NCBI GenBank assembly: GCA_033439265.1
Contig: JAVTVX010000027.1
Span: forward strand, 8,013,001 to 8,077,000
Direction: 5' to 3'
Source of the DNA: Dillenia suffruticosa
Lineage: Eukaryota; Streptophyta; Magnoliopsida; Dilleniales; Dilleniaceae
DNA length: 64,000 nucleotides
Notes under the pieces: model-generated
Told to the model about the DNA's origin: nothing
Databases searched by the model: none
The model's input: the letters and a program-made list of their open reading frames with translations, nothing else
Shown: one piece after another, positions 47,135 to 60,559 of the stretch
How the letters are laid out: each line of letters opens with the position of its first letter
How positions within the stretch are numbered: position 1 is the stretch's first letter
Made by a program: the position numbers and the translations under genes

Positions 47135-49395
47135 CCCCCCCCCCAAACAGGCACACAGAGTAGGTTGTTGCCCCACCTCAACATTTGGACTAGCTACCGA
47201 ATCCAGTAACAAACTAGAAAGTGAAAGCTCCAATGAGAGGACACAATCTTCGGTTTGCTCCCATATTAAAACCACTTCTCACTTCTCTCTCTCTGTACCC
47301 TTTATTAAAAACACAAAGAGGGTCCAACTAGATGCAACCATATTGCACTTGGATTGTACTCATCCCCAGTCGAAAGGGGATAAAAGTAAAAATCCTAATA
47401 GAAAATCTTGACCAGCATGAGTTTAGGGTCATAGAATTTAGTTAAGGAGATAATTCTCCAACTGAAATCTTGACATTGGTGAGGTTGATGGAACTGACCC
47501 AAACCATGTTTTTGGATTTCGTAGATCAGAAACAAATTTCAAAGTCATACTAACGGGTTTAGTTCACCCACTATTTTACAATGTCTCCTCACGCTTCAAA
47601 TCTCACTTCTTCTTTTTTTGCATGGGAATTGTGATTGCTTTGTTTGCTTAAGGGCCACACAATCAACTCTATATCCAATTTTCTTACCTATGATATTTTT
47701 ACGCTACGCATCTCTCATAATTTTCATGTGATTTTTTTTTCACATAAGAGTGGAAAAGAATGAAAATGATATAAATCTTTTTTTGTGTGTGTTGGGCGTT
47801 GCTAACTTTTTTTATATTATAACCATTATTATCCAATAAATATATTAAATTTGACTAAAATTTGATTCGATACGAGTTTATCGCTTAAATGGTAAAACTC
47901 TATCGACATCTATTTTTGTTATGTATAAAATTCGAATTTAAAATTTTGTTTAAGCGATACCGGTACATAATCGCTAAACCAACTAGACATTATTATTGCT
48001 TATCACCATTAGAATAGCCTTGATTTTGTTGAGACCGGAGATTATGTAATAGTAATTATACTGGATAATTGCATATAAAATATGAAAATAATTGGTCAAC
48101 TATGACTTTAAGAAAATTAAAAACCATTTTGATTTGGAAATATAGTTTTTTTTTATTAAATTTTAATATGCATATTTTAATCAGTTGAATTCCTTTCCTT
48201 TTTTTTTTTTTTTCCTAATAATATCATATTGGATTTCTCTTTTTGTCATGCCTATATTCTCTTTTCTTCATAACTGAGATAGCACTTTCCACCCCCCATA
48301 ACTCTAACCAGTTGAATTTGAATTGGAACTTTTTTAATACCATCTCATGAGTTTTTTATCGACTAAATTATTTAATAATTATTTAACAAATATTTAAATT
48401 TAATTTCAAGTATTTAAACTTTTCATTTTAATTTGTATAGCAATTATATGCAAGATAACTATTTTATTTTTATAAGAGGAAAAATGCTTCACGATTGAAG
48501 CAATTTCATTTAATTTTAATCCCAAGTATGTTTAACACAAACGCACAAGAACTAAATGAATTTAAAATGACATATAACAAAAAGGGTCCCTCTTTTCCTT
48601 TGCAAGAATTATATCATTTTCAGTGACCCACAACAAGGTTTGGGTGATCAACAAGGGAAACATTTGTCGGCATCGACATAAATTCAGATAGTGATACTAA
48701 TGAAATTATTAGAGTCATTGTGGGTGGAATGTCAATGAATTGTGTCTTCTAAGCAAATATGAGATACCAAGCCTTTGTTGCTATCCTCCTCATATTTTTT
48801 AAATAAAATTTTAAATTTAAATTTTATATAAAAAATAATAATTATTGAGAATGTTTTTTCTTTGCCTAATTCATAAATTAGATTTAATTGATTTAAACGG
48901 AATCAATTTTTTTGTCAAGTGTGGAATAAAAAGAAATAAATGTCTATAGACGAAGCCACCAAATTCAATCAATTCACTTGCATTACTGTCTTTCCAGATT
49001 ATTCTCACCATCCCCATGAGATGTTGCTATTTGTCGCCACAATTAAAGCCATCGCAATTCAGTATGAGCTACGACATGTTTTCTAAGATTATGATAACGT
49101 TTTTATAGGAGAATTAATTATAAAGGATTAAACTTCTTAATCATATTACGAATTTATAAGAGAAAATGATTGAATATAAATTGAAATTATAGATAAATAT
49201 ATTTTAAAATTAATTTAGATTTATATCAGAACGATTCATCACCTAAATAATTCAATTAATAAGTTATTTGATCGGAATATTTAAAATACAAAAAATACTT
49301 ACATATGGTATTCATTTATCTAGAAAAAACATACTATAGGGTTACTAGAAATATCTTGATGAAGAAGGGATTTCCGTCATATACATTAATATCAT

Positions 49396-49432
<37 letters not shown>

Positions 49433-49455
49433 AATGTTACAAATATAAGAATTTG
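45907..49455. other. AT-rich spacer
   Basis: No gene is supported. It contains a (TC)n run followed by a C run at 47098-47144, dispersed-repeat member B at 47815-48000 and an (AT)n run at 49398-49426. Confidence 0.6.
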
Positions 49456-49459
49456 AGGG

Positions 49460-50290
49460 AAAAGTAAGTGATAGCTTCCCAATTAATATTAGATTTTATC
49501 AAAATTCAGTATTAAAGCTCATTCTTTTAGAAATAGCGATAGATGAAATTATAAAAAATAATTCAAAATAAAATATCATAATATATACTTTTTGTAGATG
49601 ATATAGTGTTGAAATATGAAACTAGAAAGAATATTAGCGCGAAATTAGAATTATAGAGAGATACACTAAATCTAGAGAATTTAAATTGAGTCGATCAAAA
49701 ACTGAATATATCGACTATACGTTTAGTAATAATTATTAGAATGATAAAAAAATAATTAAATTAAAAGGATAAGATGCACAAAAAAGTGAATATTTTAGAT
49801 ATTTTGGATTTATCATTCAAAATGATGATAATATAAATGGAGATGTGAATTATAGAATTCAAACAAGTTGGAAGAAATGGATAAAGATATTTGAAGTTCT
49901 TTGTGATAGCATGATGTTACAGCATTTGAAAGTGAAGTTTTACAAAATTATAGTAAAATCTGTACTATTATATGGTATTGAATGTTGGATCATTAAACAA
50001 ACAATAAGAATAGAAAATAACAATAAGTAAAATGAGGATAGTAAAGTAAATATGTAGTAAAATTAGAAAAGATAATATTAGAAATAAATAGATACGTATT
50101 AAGTTGTGAATGAATTTAATAGTAGATAAGATACGATGGTATCATTTGCGGTGATTTAGACATATGCAACGCAAATCTAAAAACGCACAACTTAGGAGTA
50201 CCGAGAGTTTAAATATACGATATTTAGTAAAATATCGAGATAAATCGTTAAAAATTTATGAGAAATAGAATAAGTTAAATCATCTCTTTT
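49460..50290 (+). pseudogene. RTE-type LINE reverse transcriptase remnant
   Basis: The frame reads I-A-I-D-E-I-I (about 49535), then F-V-D-D-I-V-L with the catalytic Asp pair (49591-49611), L-S-R-S-K-T-E-Y (about 49690), F-R-Y-F-G-F-I-I-Q-N-D (about 49795), W-K-K-W near 49870 and L-L-Y-G-I-E-C-W (about 49969). The C-terminal part to about 50200 contains more stops. This motif order is that of RTE-clade LINEs. It is truncated at its 5' end, AT-shifted and frameshifted. Confidence 0.85.
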
Positions 50291-50904
50291 GTTATTGTAA
50301 GGTTATATAGATAATTTTTTTTTTGTTATTTTCTCTATTGTATTTAAAATTTTTAATTATCTTATATTTGTCTATCAAATGGTTAATTTCAAAATTTGAA
50401 ATCAAAATTCATACTGTTATTATTGTATGATAATGTTTTTAATACAAAAAAAAAATTATTGATTTACTGGTTTTTTATTATTTTTTACAGAATAATTAGT
50501 CTCATACTTTACAGTGTTCAAAAATATTATATATCAAAATAAAATCAATTATTAAAAAATATTATATATTAAAATAAATCAATAATTGATTCAATTTTTT
50601 ATAATATTTGATTTTCTTTATTTTTATATTTGTAATAATAAATTTTTTATATAAATACTTATTGATTTTATTAAAACATTGAATCATGTTTAATTTTTTT
50701 TAAGTTACTCAATTTTTTAATATATACAAAATATTCTATTTTATATAAAAAATACTTCAATTAAAAAAAAATGTTGCATTAGAAATAAAATATAATATTA
50801 ATAAAAGTAGAAAAATCTAAAGACAAGTAGAGACAGATGACAAATTCACGTGAGTTAGTATAGATTTTTCTAATACAATGATATTTCTTATTATAATAGA
50901 AAGA
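50291..50904. other. AT-rich spacer
   Basis: Nothing is seen except TTATTATT-like low-complexity sequence. Confidence 0.6.
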
Positions 50905-51640
50905 AAAAAATGGGGAGTGGGGGGGGTGTGTGGGAGGGCATGTCATGTTGGATAGGAACAGTGTGTTACTGTTTCCTCTTTTTTTTTTTTTGCTTATTTT
51001 GGGTTTTTTTTTCCTTTTTATACTTCTTTTTTTTCACCATTCACATTTTCTTTCCTTTTTTTACTATAATAAAAAGAAACAAACAGGGAGGGAGGTGTGG
51101 GAAGGCGTGCCACATCGAATGGGAACAGTGTGCTACGATTTTCACTTTTTTTTTCTTTTTTTGGGTTTCTTTTTCTTTTCTCTTTTTTTTATTTCTTTTT
51201 ATTTTCACACATTTATCCTTTTTTGCTTTTTTTTACTACTTTTTTAGAAAGAAACAAATGAGAAGGGGGTGTGGGAGGGTGTGTCGGATGGGAACAATGG
51301 GCTACTGTTCCATCCCTTTTTTTTCTTCTTTTTTTGGGTTTCTTTTTCTTGTTCCTTTCTTTTTTACTTTTTATTTTCACCCATTTACTATTTTTTTGTT
51401 TCTTTTTTTTTATCTCTTTTTTTTTCACTCTTCACCATTCTCTTTTTTTTATTTATTTTTTTGGGATTTCTTCTTATTTTTTTTACTTCTTTTTTTTTCA
51501 CCATTCACTCTTCTTTTTTTGTTCTTTTTTTTTTTTCGAATTCCACTGTTAGCGGTTTACTTCTTTTTTTTACCCATCACCATTTGCTTTCAATTATTAT
51601 AACAAATATATATATAAAAAAAAAAAAAAAAAAAAAAAAC
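50905..51640. repeat. T-rich tandem repeat, about 170-bp period
   Basis: A GGTGTGGGAGGG...GGGAACAGTGTGCTAC word recurs at about 50926, 51095 and 51268, each followed by about 120 bases of T-rich sequence. The T-rich part then continues to 51600 and ends in an A run (51618-51640). Long Phe-rich frames here are compositional. Confidence 0.75.
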
Positions 51641-51659
51641 CTAGGCCAAGGCTGCACCT

Positions 51660-51908
51660 TATGTGGCCAAAACCCTCCTAGTATTATATATATATAATTC
51701 TTATTACGATCTTTGTCAACGATTCTGTTAAATTTCTATGAGAAAAAAATTTTATTATATAAATTTTTATGATTTAATATTACTAAAAGTAGCTCAATCA
51801 TTTTTAGAACTTACTAAAATTAAACTTAAAGCTTAAAACTTATTGTCAAAAAAGGCTTTATTATTTCTTTTTTGCAATATTATTATATAAATCTACGTAC
51901 TAATTTTA

Positions 51909-51939
<31 letters not shown>

Positions 51940-54900
51940 AATTTTTTATGGTTTTACTTTATTAAAAATCAATCGACATTTTTATTTCTTTTTTATATAT
52001 AAGAGGAACTCAAATTCGAAATCTCTAAAAAAAAGAAGATGGTGTCAGATGAGTTATAACAACTTAAACTCATGAAACTTATAATTAGAAAAAAAATGCT
52101 AAATGGGAAAATATATCATATTTTTTTTTTTGCAATAGTTCTTTAATAATTGAAATTATTGTTTCATCTCTGAAATCATATTGTGAGTCAGAAAAATATC
52201 ATGATTTTTTTTAGTATAAGGAAATGTAATAAAGCAGAATCGAATCGGAGGAGAGATGATGGAAGTAAGGAAATTCTACGTTTGAACTATTTCTGAGGGA
52301 ATTTCAAAAGCATGCTGAAGGGAAATATCAAATACAGATAAACTTGGTATATGGTGGCTGAAGGGGAATATCAAAAGTATGCCGGTGAATCAATACTGAT
52401 AAATGAATGTGACTATGAAAATTTTAATTTTTTGATCTAAGTGTTGGTAGAATTTCTAATTCTCATATTGGAACAAATGATCCAAAAGTATTTTAAATTA
52501 AGTTGAATTTGAAATTGGAATTCATGGGGACCCAATTTATGAAGTACAATTGCAGTAGGACAGCTTTTTCACAGTGGCGAAGCCAGGAAGGGGAAAGAAA
52601 GCCCCCCACCTAAATTTTGAAAAATATATATATTTATCAATATATTTTTTAAAGAATTATTTAAAAAAATGACAAGAAATTTTATAATATGACTAAAAAT
52701 TCTAAATTTATCACTTAAAAATCTTTAAAATGTTTTCAAATCTTCTCTTAATATTACTTTTTTCCCAAAAAAATAAAAATTATAACCTTCAGTCACTACC
52801 ATTTGTCTTCTAAAATAAATTTCTCATCTTACCTTTACTCTTTTATCTGTAAATTCTACAAAACGTTAATTTGCAGGGGAATGTAATTGAAATGTCCAAT
52901 AACTTAATTGGCTTCTAAATTATTATTGGGATTGTTGTAGAGATGCAATTAATATATATCATACTCACCATCTCTGGGTTTGAATCCATTTTTTCTAAAA
53001 GGAAAAATTATTTATAAAGGCGTGCTTTATATATAGCAAAACAAAGAAAAAAAATTAAAAATTAGTTTCCAAATCAAATTAGCAACTGTTAATCCATCCT
53101 TTTTTTTATATAAACTATCATTATTTGATAATTATATTGAATCTGATTAAATCTGATTTAAAGTATTGAGTTAGACTTTTAAAAGAGCAAAACTCTCTTG
53201 GGATTTGTTTTCCTTATACACAAAATACCCGATACCCTATTTAAGGAGATCTGATGTCGAATCATTGAATCAATTTGGCATTGATTATCAATTGCTCCTT
53301 GTTACATTATCTAGTTCACCTTAAAAAGTCAATTAGTTAGACATGTTAGGTTAAGAAATTTAAGATATTAAAAAGTGGAAACATAAATAATAACATGGTA
53401 AATCAGCTGACAATTAATGCAGGGAATTGGGTTGGAGAATAGATTAGTCAGGCAGCCTAAATCAAGAATTTAATTGATTTATTTTTCAAGAGGCAATTGA
53501 ATGAAAAACAAATTTCTTGGCCTCTTTGCGAATTCTTCATTATTTGATGGGTTGACTTAATAATTTTCTATAACTTTTTTTCTCCGATCCACATAATTTT
53601 TATTATACTTTTTATTTTTTTACCATAAAAGACACTAAAATAAGGTAGAGAATCACCATCTAAAGCAAATTATTTATCTTCTACATTAAAAACATATATT
53701 AAATTTAGGAAAATGGGGTCTTCTAAAAATTTTAATTTTCAAAATTTGGTTAAAAAAAGGCTATTTTATTCTTTTCTTGTGACCAAAATTTCTAAACTTT
53801 TAACAATTAATTACGAGTACTGATATTCATATTACCAATTTTTACTATGGTGTCTTTCTAAGTAGAGATTAGCCTATTTTCTCCCTCATGACTCTGTCCT
53901 TCTTTTTCAAGTTCCAACTTGTTGAGAAATATAAATGTTCAAGCTATCTAGTTTTCAATTTTAATTTGAATTTTTGGGAATTCTTAGGTTTTCATTAAAT
54001 GAAAAATTGTTCAGATTTTCACTAATTAAAAAAATAATAATTCAAAATGTTTACCCAAAATCAAAAGAGAGAGAGGGGAGGGGGTGAAATTGCCATCAAT
54101 TTGTAAGAAATAAGTTAAGTGCCTATCTAACTCTATTTATTTAGAAGTGAGTTTTTGATGATGGGATGTTCCGTTGACCCATCATTTTGGTAATAACAAA
54201 ACACTAAATTGGTACTTTAACTATCATTTCAGCACACAATTCTTACAATTCAAACGTGAACACTTCGTATCTATTTTTAAATGATGATTTGAACTTTAAA
54301 TTTATTCTTAAATAATTTCTATAACTTTGATTATAATGGGTTATTATAAAAAAAATATTTTATTATAAATCATCTGTATTCGATAACAATGTCATATCTG
54401 AATAAATTTAGTTCAAACTAAACATATATTTTCATTTTATATAAAACTCGAATTCAAAATGTTATTTAATAGATATTAATATTTAATCGTTGAATTTGAT
54501 ATTATAAAATATATTTTAAATTGATCTTAGTGTTTTCGGTTAATGAACTTTATTAAGGTTTTATATCTTTGATTTTTTGCTAACTTTACCCTCAAATTAT
54601 GCATAAAACTCATTTTTCCCCCCCTCTTTGCCAAAATCTAAGTTATATCGATGGTATATGATTTGTGTATAAATGATAACAATAGAAATTCTTATATTAA
54701 AAATGAAAAAACATGGGACAAGACAAGACAAATACCATTTTGCAAAGCAAAAGCGACAGCTTGACCTTTGGCCTTGGCTTGGCAAGTAATAGTAAGAGGA
54801 CAATCACAGTACCAAATACCAATGGTCGTTGGGCAGTTAAATTGGGCCAAAAAACCTAAAAAGCGATGGTTATGGCAACAATCTCGAGGAGGAACATTAA

Positions 54901-54940
54901 CGGCTGTGATTGCATAAGCGGATCAAATTACTGTCCAAAC
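51660..54940. other. AT-rich spacer upstream of the kinase gene
   Basis: No gene is visible. It contains a repeat at 52205-52310 like that at 45433-45550, a CAGTGGCGAAGCCAGGA word at about 52575 (one end of a hAT-type element, no partner found), and dispersed-repeat members at 53105-53285 and 54355-54490. Confidence 0.55.
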
Positions 54941-54944
54941 TTCC

Positions 54945-54950
54945 TATAAA
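54945..54950 (+). promoter_or_regulatory. TATA box of the kinase gene
   Basis: TATAAA lies 310 bases before the ATG. A CT-rich leader with a (CT)n run (about 55047-55079) follows, a common plant 5' UTR feature. Confidence 0.5.
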
Positions 54951-55260
54951 TGAAGGCATCTTATTCCAATCATCCCACGTTGGTTTTCTCGGTTCCCATA
55001 CTTACCTTCTTCCTTCCACTTCCATTTATCAATCTCCTCCTCCTAAAGCTATACCCTCTCTCTCTCTCTCTCTCTCCTCTCAAAAGCTGTACTTCCTTTG
55101 GGATTATTTCAAGCTTTTCCGAAGTTTGTAAAATAGAAAAGCTAGAGGAAGATAGAAAATGGTCTCTGCACAAGACAAGTGTTGAAATCAAGCTTTACAA
55201 ATTATCCCCTCCCCCAAAAAAAAGTGTTTAGAGATTGATCAAAATTCATTGTAGTCACCA

Positions 55261-58200
55261 ATGGTTTCTTTAGAAGCAGAGGAAATCTCTGAAAATCCAA
55301 AAACAGAGGAAATCCATGAATATCCAAAATTGGAAGAAAATCATGAAATTCCAATTGCGGAGAAAACCTCTGAAAACCCAAAAACAGAGGAAATCCGTGA
55401 AAACCCAAAATTGAAAGAAAATCATGGAATGCCAAAGGTAGAGGAAACATCTGAAACCTCGGAATCAGACGAAACCCATGTAAACCCAGAAATAGAATCG
55501 ACAGAAATTAGAGAAAAACTCGACATTAGTGAAGGACAAGTCTCTCCGAGAGGAATTTTCGAAATACCAATTTCGGGGGGAGACTCAGATCAGAGTAGCA
55601 GCAGTTGGAGCTCTGAAAATTCAACTTCTCAACAAGCTCTTGTTTCACGTATTCATCACGGTTTGCGATGGAAGAACATAATGGAATCTTTCAAGAAGAA
55701 GTCTTCGAGAAAGTTGTCCTCATTTCATTTTCTAGGAAATAATGAGAATTCAAGGAAGAATATGAGGAGGAGATTGGCTAGAATTCGTAGCGCAGATGAT
55801 GGAATTGAATCCGGAGGAAATCCTATCCCTAAGCCGTCGTGGAGGAGCTTTGATTATGAGGAACTCGCAGCTGCAACCTATAATTTCAGCTCTGGTGAGA
55901 TTCAGTCCTTTTGCTTCTCCTCTGCTTTTCTTCTCTCTTCCGTTTTTCGATTCAGAGCATACTCTGTTTCCATCCATGGATAAATTGGAATTTCAATTTT
56001 TGCACACCCAAAATATTTTTGGATAATGTTTTTTTGTCCAATAATTTAGTGCAACGTGATTTTTACTATCAAGTACTCAAATTTAACCATAATATAATTT
56101 GATTAATTATGAAGCATTGAACAACATTATTTATTACCTAAAAAAGTTTATTATTTTATCCTATCCTTTTTGATAAGTTCTTACTCTAATTATAGAAAAG
56201 ATTTTTGGAAACCTTTCACTTGCGAGAAAAAGGTAATTTCATTTTAAATAAAAGTATCCGTGAGAATCGATAAATTTTTAAAATGCCACGAAACTTTATT
56301 ATTGTTTAGGAAGCACATAATAATTTTTAATGTATTAATTATATTTTTAAAAGAAATATAAATATTCTTTTGTAGAAGTCAGAGCCCGCATCAATGGAAG
56401 ATTTCAGAGGGGGCTCTATTTGGGTCCCCACTTAGGAGTTGAGAATTTCGAACCATTTATGTGGTTATTCGGACCAGATGTACTAGGTAGAGGTAGAGCT
56501 GACCTCCTGACCAAATATTAATGGTTGCCTCATAAATTTCCACCTAGGACCATCCAGATTGATTGAGGTGAAGGGCTTCTAGATGTGTAATAAGTGTTAA
56601 TTCCTTATTCACCCTGGTTCAAATTTTAAAATTTTTTCTTTATATGTTCTACTAGTTTTTAAATCACCTGCGCTCATAAATGCAGGATTAGAGCCTTTGA
56701 ACCTAAGATTGGTGTTACCAAATAAATAAACTCACTAATTTAGGTTAATAAATAGAAGAGGTATTTCCTTTCATTTTCACTCAAACGTACGATGGATGTA
56801 TACCAGGTTAATTTTGAAATTTGTCGTCAATTGTTCTTTTCCAGTGAAGGTCTTCCATATTTTGCATTTTTGCTTTGTTTTCCTCTTTTTGATTATGAGT
56901 AAAAGGCCAAAAACACAAGGCCCTTTGGCGCCAGGCGCCAAAAATGGACCCAGGAAGATTTCTTTTTCCCCCCTCCTAGGTTGGTCTAGGTCTAGTTCTC
57001 AATTCTCTCAATAAAGAGATTGTCAAAGGGTATGCTCACAAATTGTTGACTTGAAACATAACAAGAAATTAATTCTTTTTTAAAAATAAAAATGGAAAAT
57101 AACTTGGCAAGAAATTTTACCTATTCAAGTTTTCCTTTCGGCCATTAATATCTAATTGCAATTTATTATTTAATTTTGTTTGACATTTCAGTTCTACTTT
57201 GTAATTGCAAAGATCTTGGTTTGAATCCATGTGCCTTCTTTGCATTATTCATGTGAACATAACATATGAAAAAAAAATCAAAATTGGTCAGAGCCGCCCT
57301 GCAATTGAAGCTATTGAATTAAACTTTCTTTGTTGTCCTGGAGAAGAGAGAGACCTTTTTGACTATACAAGAAATTTTGTGGGATAAGAAAGTGACATCC
57401 TTAGATTTTTTATGACTTCACCCACAACACCATCAAGCATGAAAAAGATAATATAAAAATCCCAAGTATGTCTCAATCTATGAAGTAGTAGTTGGTGGCT
57501 TGGCTCCACCTTCTACTCAAATAGTGCAATTGATTCGTCTTTTTGAGATGAGATGGTTTCAGTTTGGTTGACTACACTTGGTTTCCTTTTTTGAAAAGAA
57601 ATGGGTCCACAGACAAAACCTCCCCCCATGTTTTTGAGCCTTTCAAGGCAAAATCTATCCAACATAGACCCGCCAAACCCGGCTTTGATTCTGGTCTAGT
57701 CCTAGATTTTTTCCGTCCCTAGAATATGCGTTGCTCTCACTTTGCTTATTTGCAGCTCTTCCTTTATCCTTTTCACAAGGTCAATATAGCCCCAAAACCA
57801 AAATGTGTTTACATTGGCTAAACTGTTCTTTTGTGGGTCCAATATTATCCACATGTGACTTGATTAGCCAAACGTATATTTGTCCAAAACTAAAGTTTAG
57901 ATGAAGTTATGAAAAGGGTTCCCATGTGACCTCTAGCCATGTCATTGGAGAACATCACAAAATTTCAAATTTCTGTGGACCTAACTTTCTGAGCCTGAAC
58001 TCAATCTATAATTGCTCTGCTTATAGTTAGTTCCATATACTCCACATTCATTCTTCCATTCCCACCTAATCATTTTGGTGGTAGCTTTTGTTGTCACAAG
58101 TATTGTTACTTTATTTCACCTAATGATTTTGTTACTAGCTTTTGTTGTCAACTATAAGGATTGTTACTTGGTACAAAATAGACATTCTCCAAAACATGAC

Positions 58201-60343
58201 TTTAGTCAAACATGTAAATTTAGCATATAAAAAATTTAATTAAGATTAGATACATAAATTTTTATGACTATGTTACAAATTCTTATTCTGAATTTGTGTT
58301 TTCAAAATTTTCCAAATTTTGTGGAATTTATATCTGTTTGAAAAAGAAACCACGCTGCTGAATGATATTTAAGTGAACAACTTCATCTTGTCAAGCTATG
58401 AAGTTGATAGTTTTCCTTCTTGAGTTTGATGAGTATATACTTGTATGAAACTATGGCAGAGAAGTTGTTAGGGAAAGGGGGGCACGCGGAAGTGTACAAA
58501 GGATGCCTGGCAGATGGGCAACTAGTGGCAGTGAAGAGGCTTATAAAGAAAGAGAAAGAAGAGAGTGAGAGAGTTGGGGATTTCTTATCAGAGCTCGGAA
58601 TCATAGCCCACATCAACCACCCCAATGCAGCTCGTTTGCTTGGCTTTAGCACGGACGGTGGCCTCCACCTTGTTCTCCAATTCTCTCCACACGGCAGCCT
58701 AGCCTCCGTGCTGCATGGTGATGCCTTCATCTCTCATGGGTTGATCATTGTTCAGCTTTTGCATAGGTGAACTAATGAATGAGAAATTGTAATTATTGCA
58801 GGCTCAGATGAGAGTCTAGATTGGGAGACACGGTTTAAGGTGATTGTAGGCATAGCAGAAGGATTGTGCTATCTACACCATGGTTGCCAAAGGCGCATAA
58901 TTCACAGAGATATCAAAGCCTCCAACATATTGCTTACCGAAGATTATGTCCCTCAGGTGTGCCTTGGTATCTGTATCACATCTTTATGCAGTTTCTTGCA
59001 TCTTGAGAGTCCTTGGGTTTTTTCACTTATCTCCACAGGTATCTATACTTATTAATGTGAATGGCTTTTAGATCGTTATTCAACCATCATCATTTCTTAT
59101 TAAACAAAATGTTAAATTGATTGAAATCTGTTGGATGATGATCGAACGGGTACCAACCAAATGGGTTTTATACCCATCAGAGGGTGAAAAATCTCTGAAA
59201 CTCAAATTTTAGGGGCACCAAACCACTTTTGGTACAAAAATACCTTATTTGGGCTCAAAACAAGGATCTTATGTAGAAAGCACACTTGTCCAAAACAAAG
59301 TATCTGTTTTATGCCAAAAGTCTTGATTAAAAAAAGGAGATAGTCTTGTGGTGTAACAATTTCTTGGATCTGGCCGAAAAGGCTTGATTTCGTTCAATTC
59401 GTGTACTCTTTCTTCTGGGTTATAGTCTAAAACCTAACCTATACTTTATGCCATAAATATTCCATCTGCACCTGAGACTTTCCTGCTTTTTCTATTTAGT
59501 TTGAGTTTCAAGATTTGGTTAATATTTATGCAGATTTCTGATTTTGGACTAGCTAAATGGCTCCCGGACAAATGGGCTCAACACATTGTCTTCCCAATTG
59601 AAGGCACCTTTGGGTAAAATATGCACTTCTCTGAATTCCCATCCATGTGTTAAGGTTATAAGCATTTTCACATGGGAATTGATTTGGTTTCAGATATTTA
59701 GCTCCAGAGTACTTCATGCATGGAGTTGTCAATGAGAAGACAGACGTGTTTGCCTTTGGAGTGCTATTACTAGAGCTTATTACGGGTCGCCATGCAGTTG
59801 ATTCTTGTCGACAGAGTCTTGTCATGTGGGTATGTTTTTGGGCACAACCTTGTATTTATGGCCAAAACGTGATCAAACACCATTTAAATTTCATTTACGG
59901 TGTTGATTTAAGAATGAAAATTATGTGTAGGCCAAGCCATTATTAGACAAAAACAGCATCAAAGAATTGGTTGATCCTCGACTAGGAGACGCTTATGATC
60001 CGATAGAAATGAAGCGTGCCACGGTGACAGCATCAATGTGCATTCATCACTTATCCACCATGCGCCCCCACATGAACAGAGTAAGAAATTAGTCTTGACT
60101 GCTTGTTCCCATTGATGTTACCAATATCCTTTTGCCTCTCACAGTTACCAATTAAGGAAAATGTTTTGGATTACGGTGCAGGTTGTGCAGGTGTTGAAGG
60201 GTGAGGAAGGGAGTGTGGAGATGAAGCATAAGTCCAACACTGCAGGAAGGCAACTAATTTTGGATGCTTGTGATTTGGAAGACTATACAACCTCTAGCTA
60301 CCTTAAAGATCTAAATAGGCATATGCAGCTTGTCCTGGAGTAA
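55261..60343 (+). CDS. Receptor-like cytoplasmic Ser/Thr kinase, RLCK class VI (RBK-like)
   Basis: Seven exons join in frame to 524 residues: 55261-55894, 58460-58717, 58802-58956, 59534-59613, 59694-59829, 59931-60080 and 60182-60343, all GT-AG. There is no signal peptide or membrane segment, so it is cytosolic. The first 85 or so residues hold a 27-residue acidic repeat (two full units and a partial third) that varies E-N-P-K-T-E-E-I. A basic stretch follows (about 140-185), then the kinase domain from about residue 197. Active-site elements are complete: glycine loop L-G-K-G-G-H-A-E-V (215-223), Lys237, Glu256, H-R-D (332-334), D-F-G (352-354) and A-P-E (379-381). RBK-type members of this class bind ROP GTPases; that function is inferred from family only. 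The first intron is 2.6 kb. A poly(A) signal lies at 60548. Confidence 0.93.
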
Positions 60344-60547
60344 ATTTTCCATGTTTATGTTTTTAGCACCGACACACACACACACACACTCTCTCTCTAC
60401 TATGCAAGGTGGTGGTTGTTCTCCCTCCGTGAGTAAGTGTGGATTGATGAAGAGGATTGTATGTTGTATTCAGCAAACCTGCGAGTCTCATTCAATCAAG
60501 TTTCAAATATCAAATATTTTCTGATGTAATTTCTAGACATACCTAGT

Positions 60548-60553
60548 AATAAA
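60548..60553 (+). terminator. Poly(A) signal of the kinase gene
   Basis: AATAAA about 205 bases after the stop codon. Confidence 0.45.
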
Positions 60554-60559
60554 AATGTC

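Noticed and set aside
50910..51602. Phe-rich 230-residue frame that looks like a membrane protein
   Set aside because: It is low-complexity T-rich tandem repeat. The hydrophobicity follows from TTT codons.
52575..52592. CAGTGGCGAAGCCAGGA as the end of a complete hAT-type MITE
   Set aside because: The word resembles a known hAT end, but no inverted partner or 8-bp flanking duplication was found nearby, so only a one-ended fragment could be claimed.
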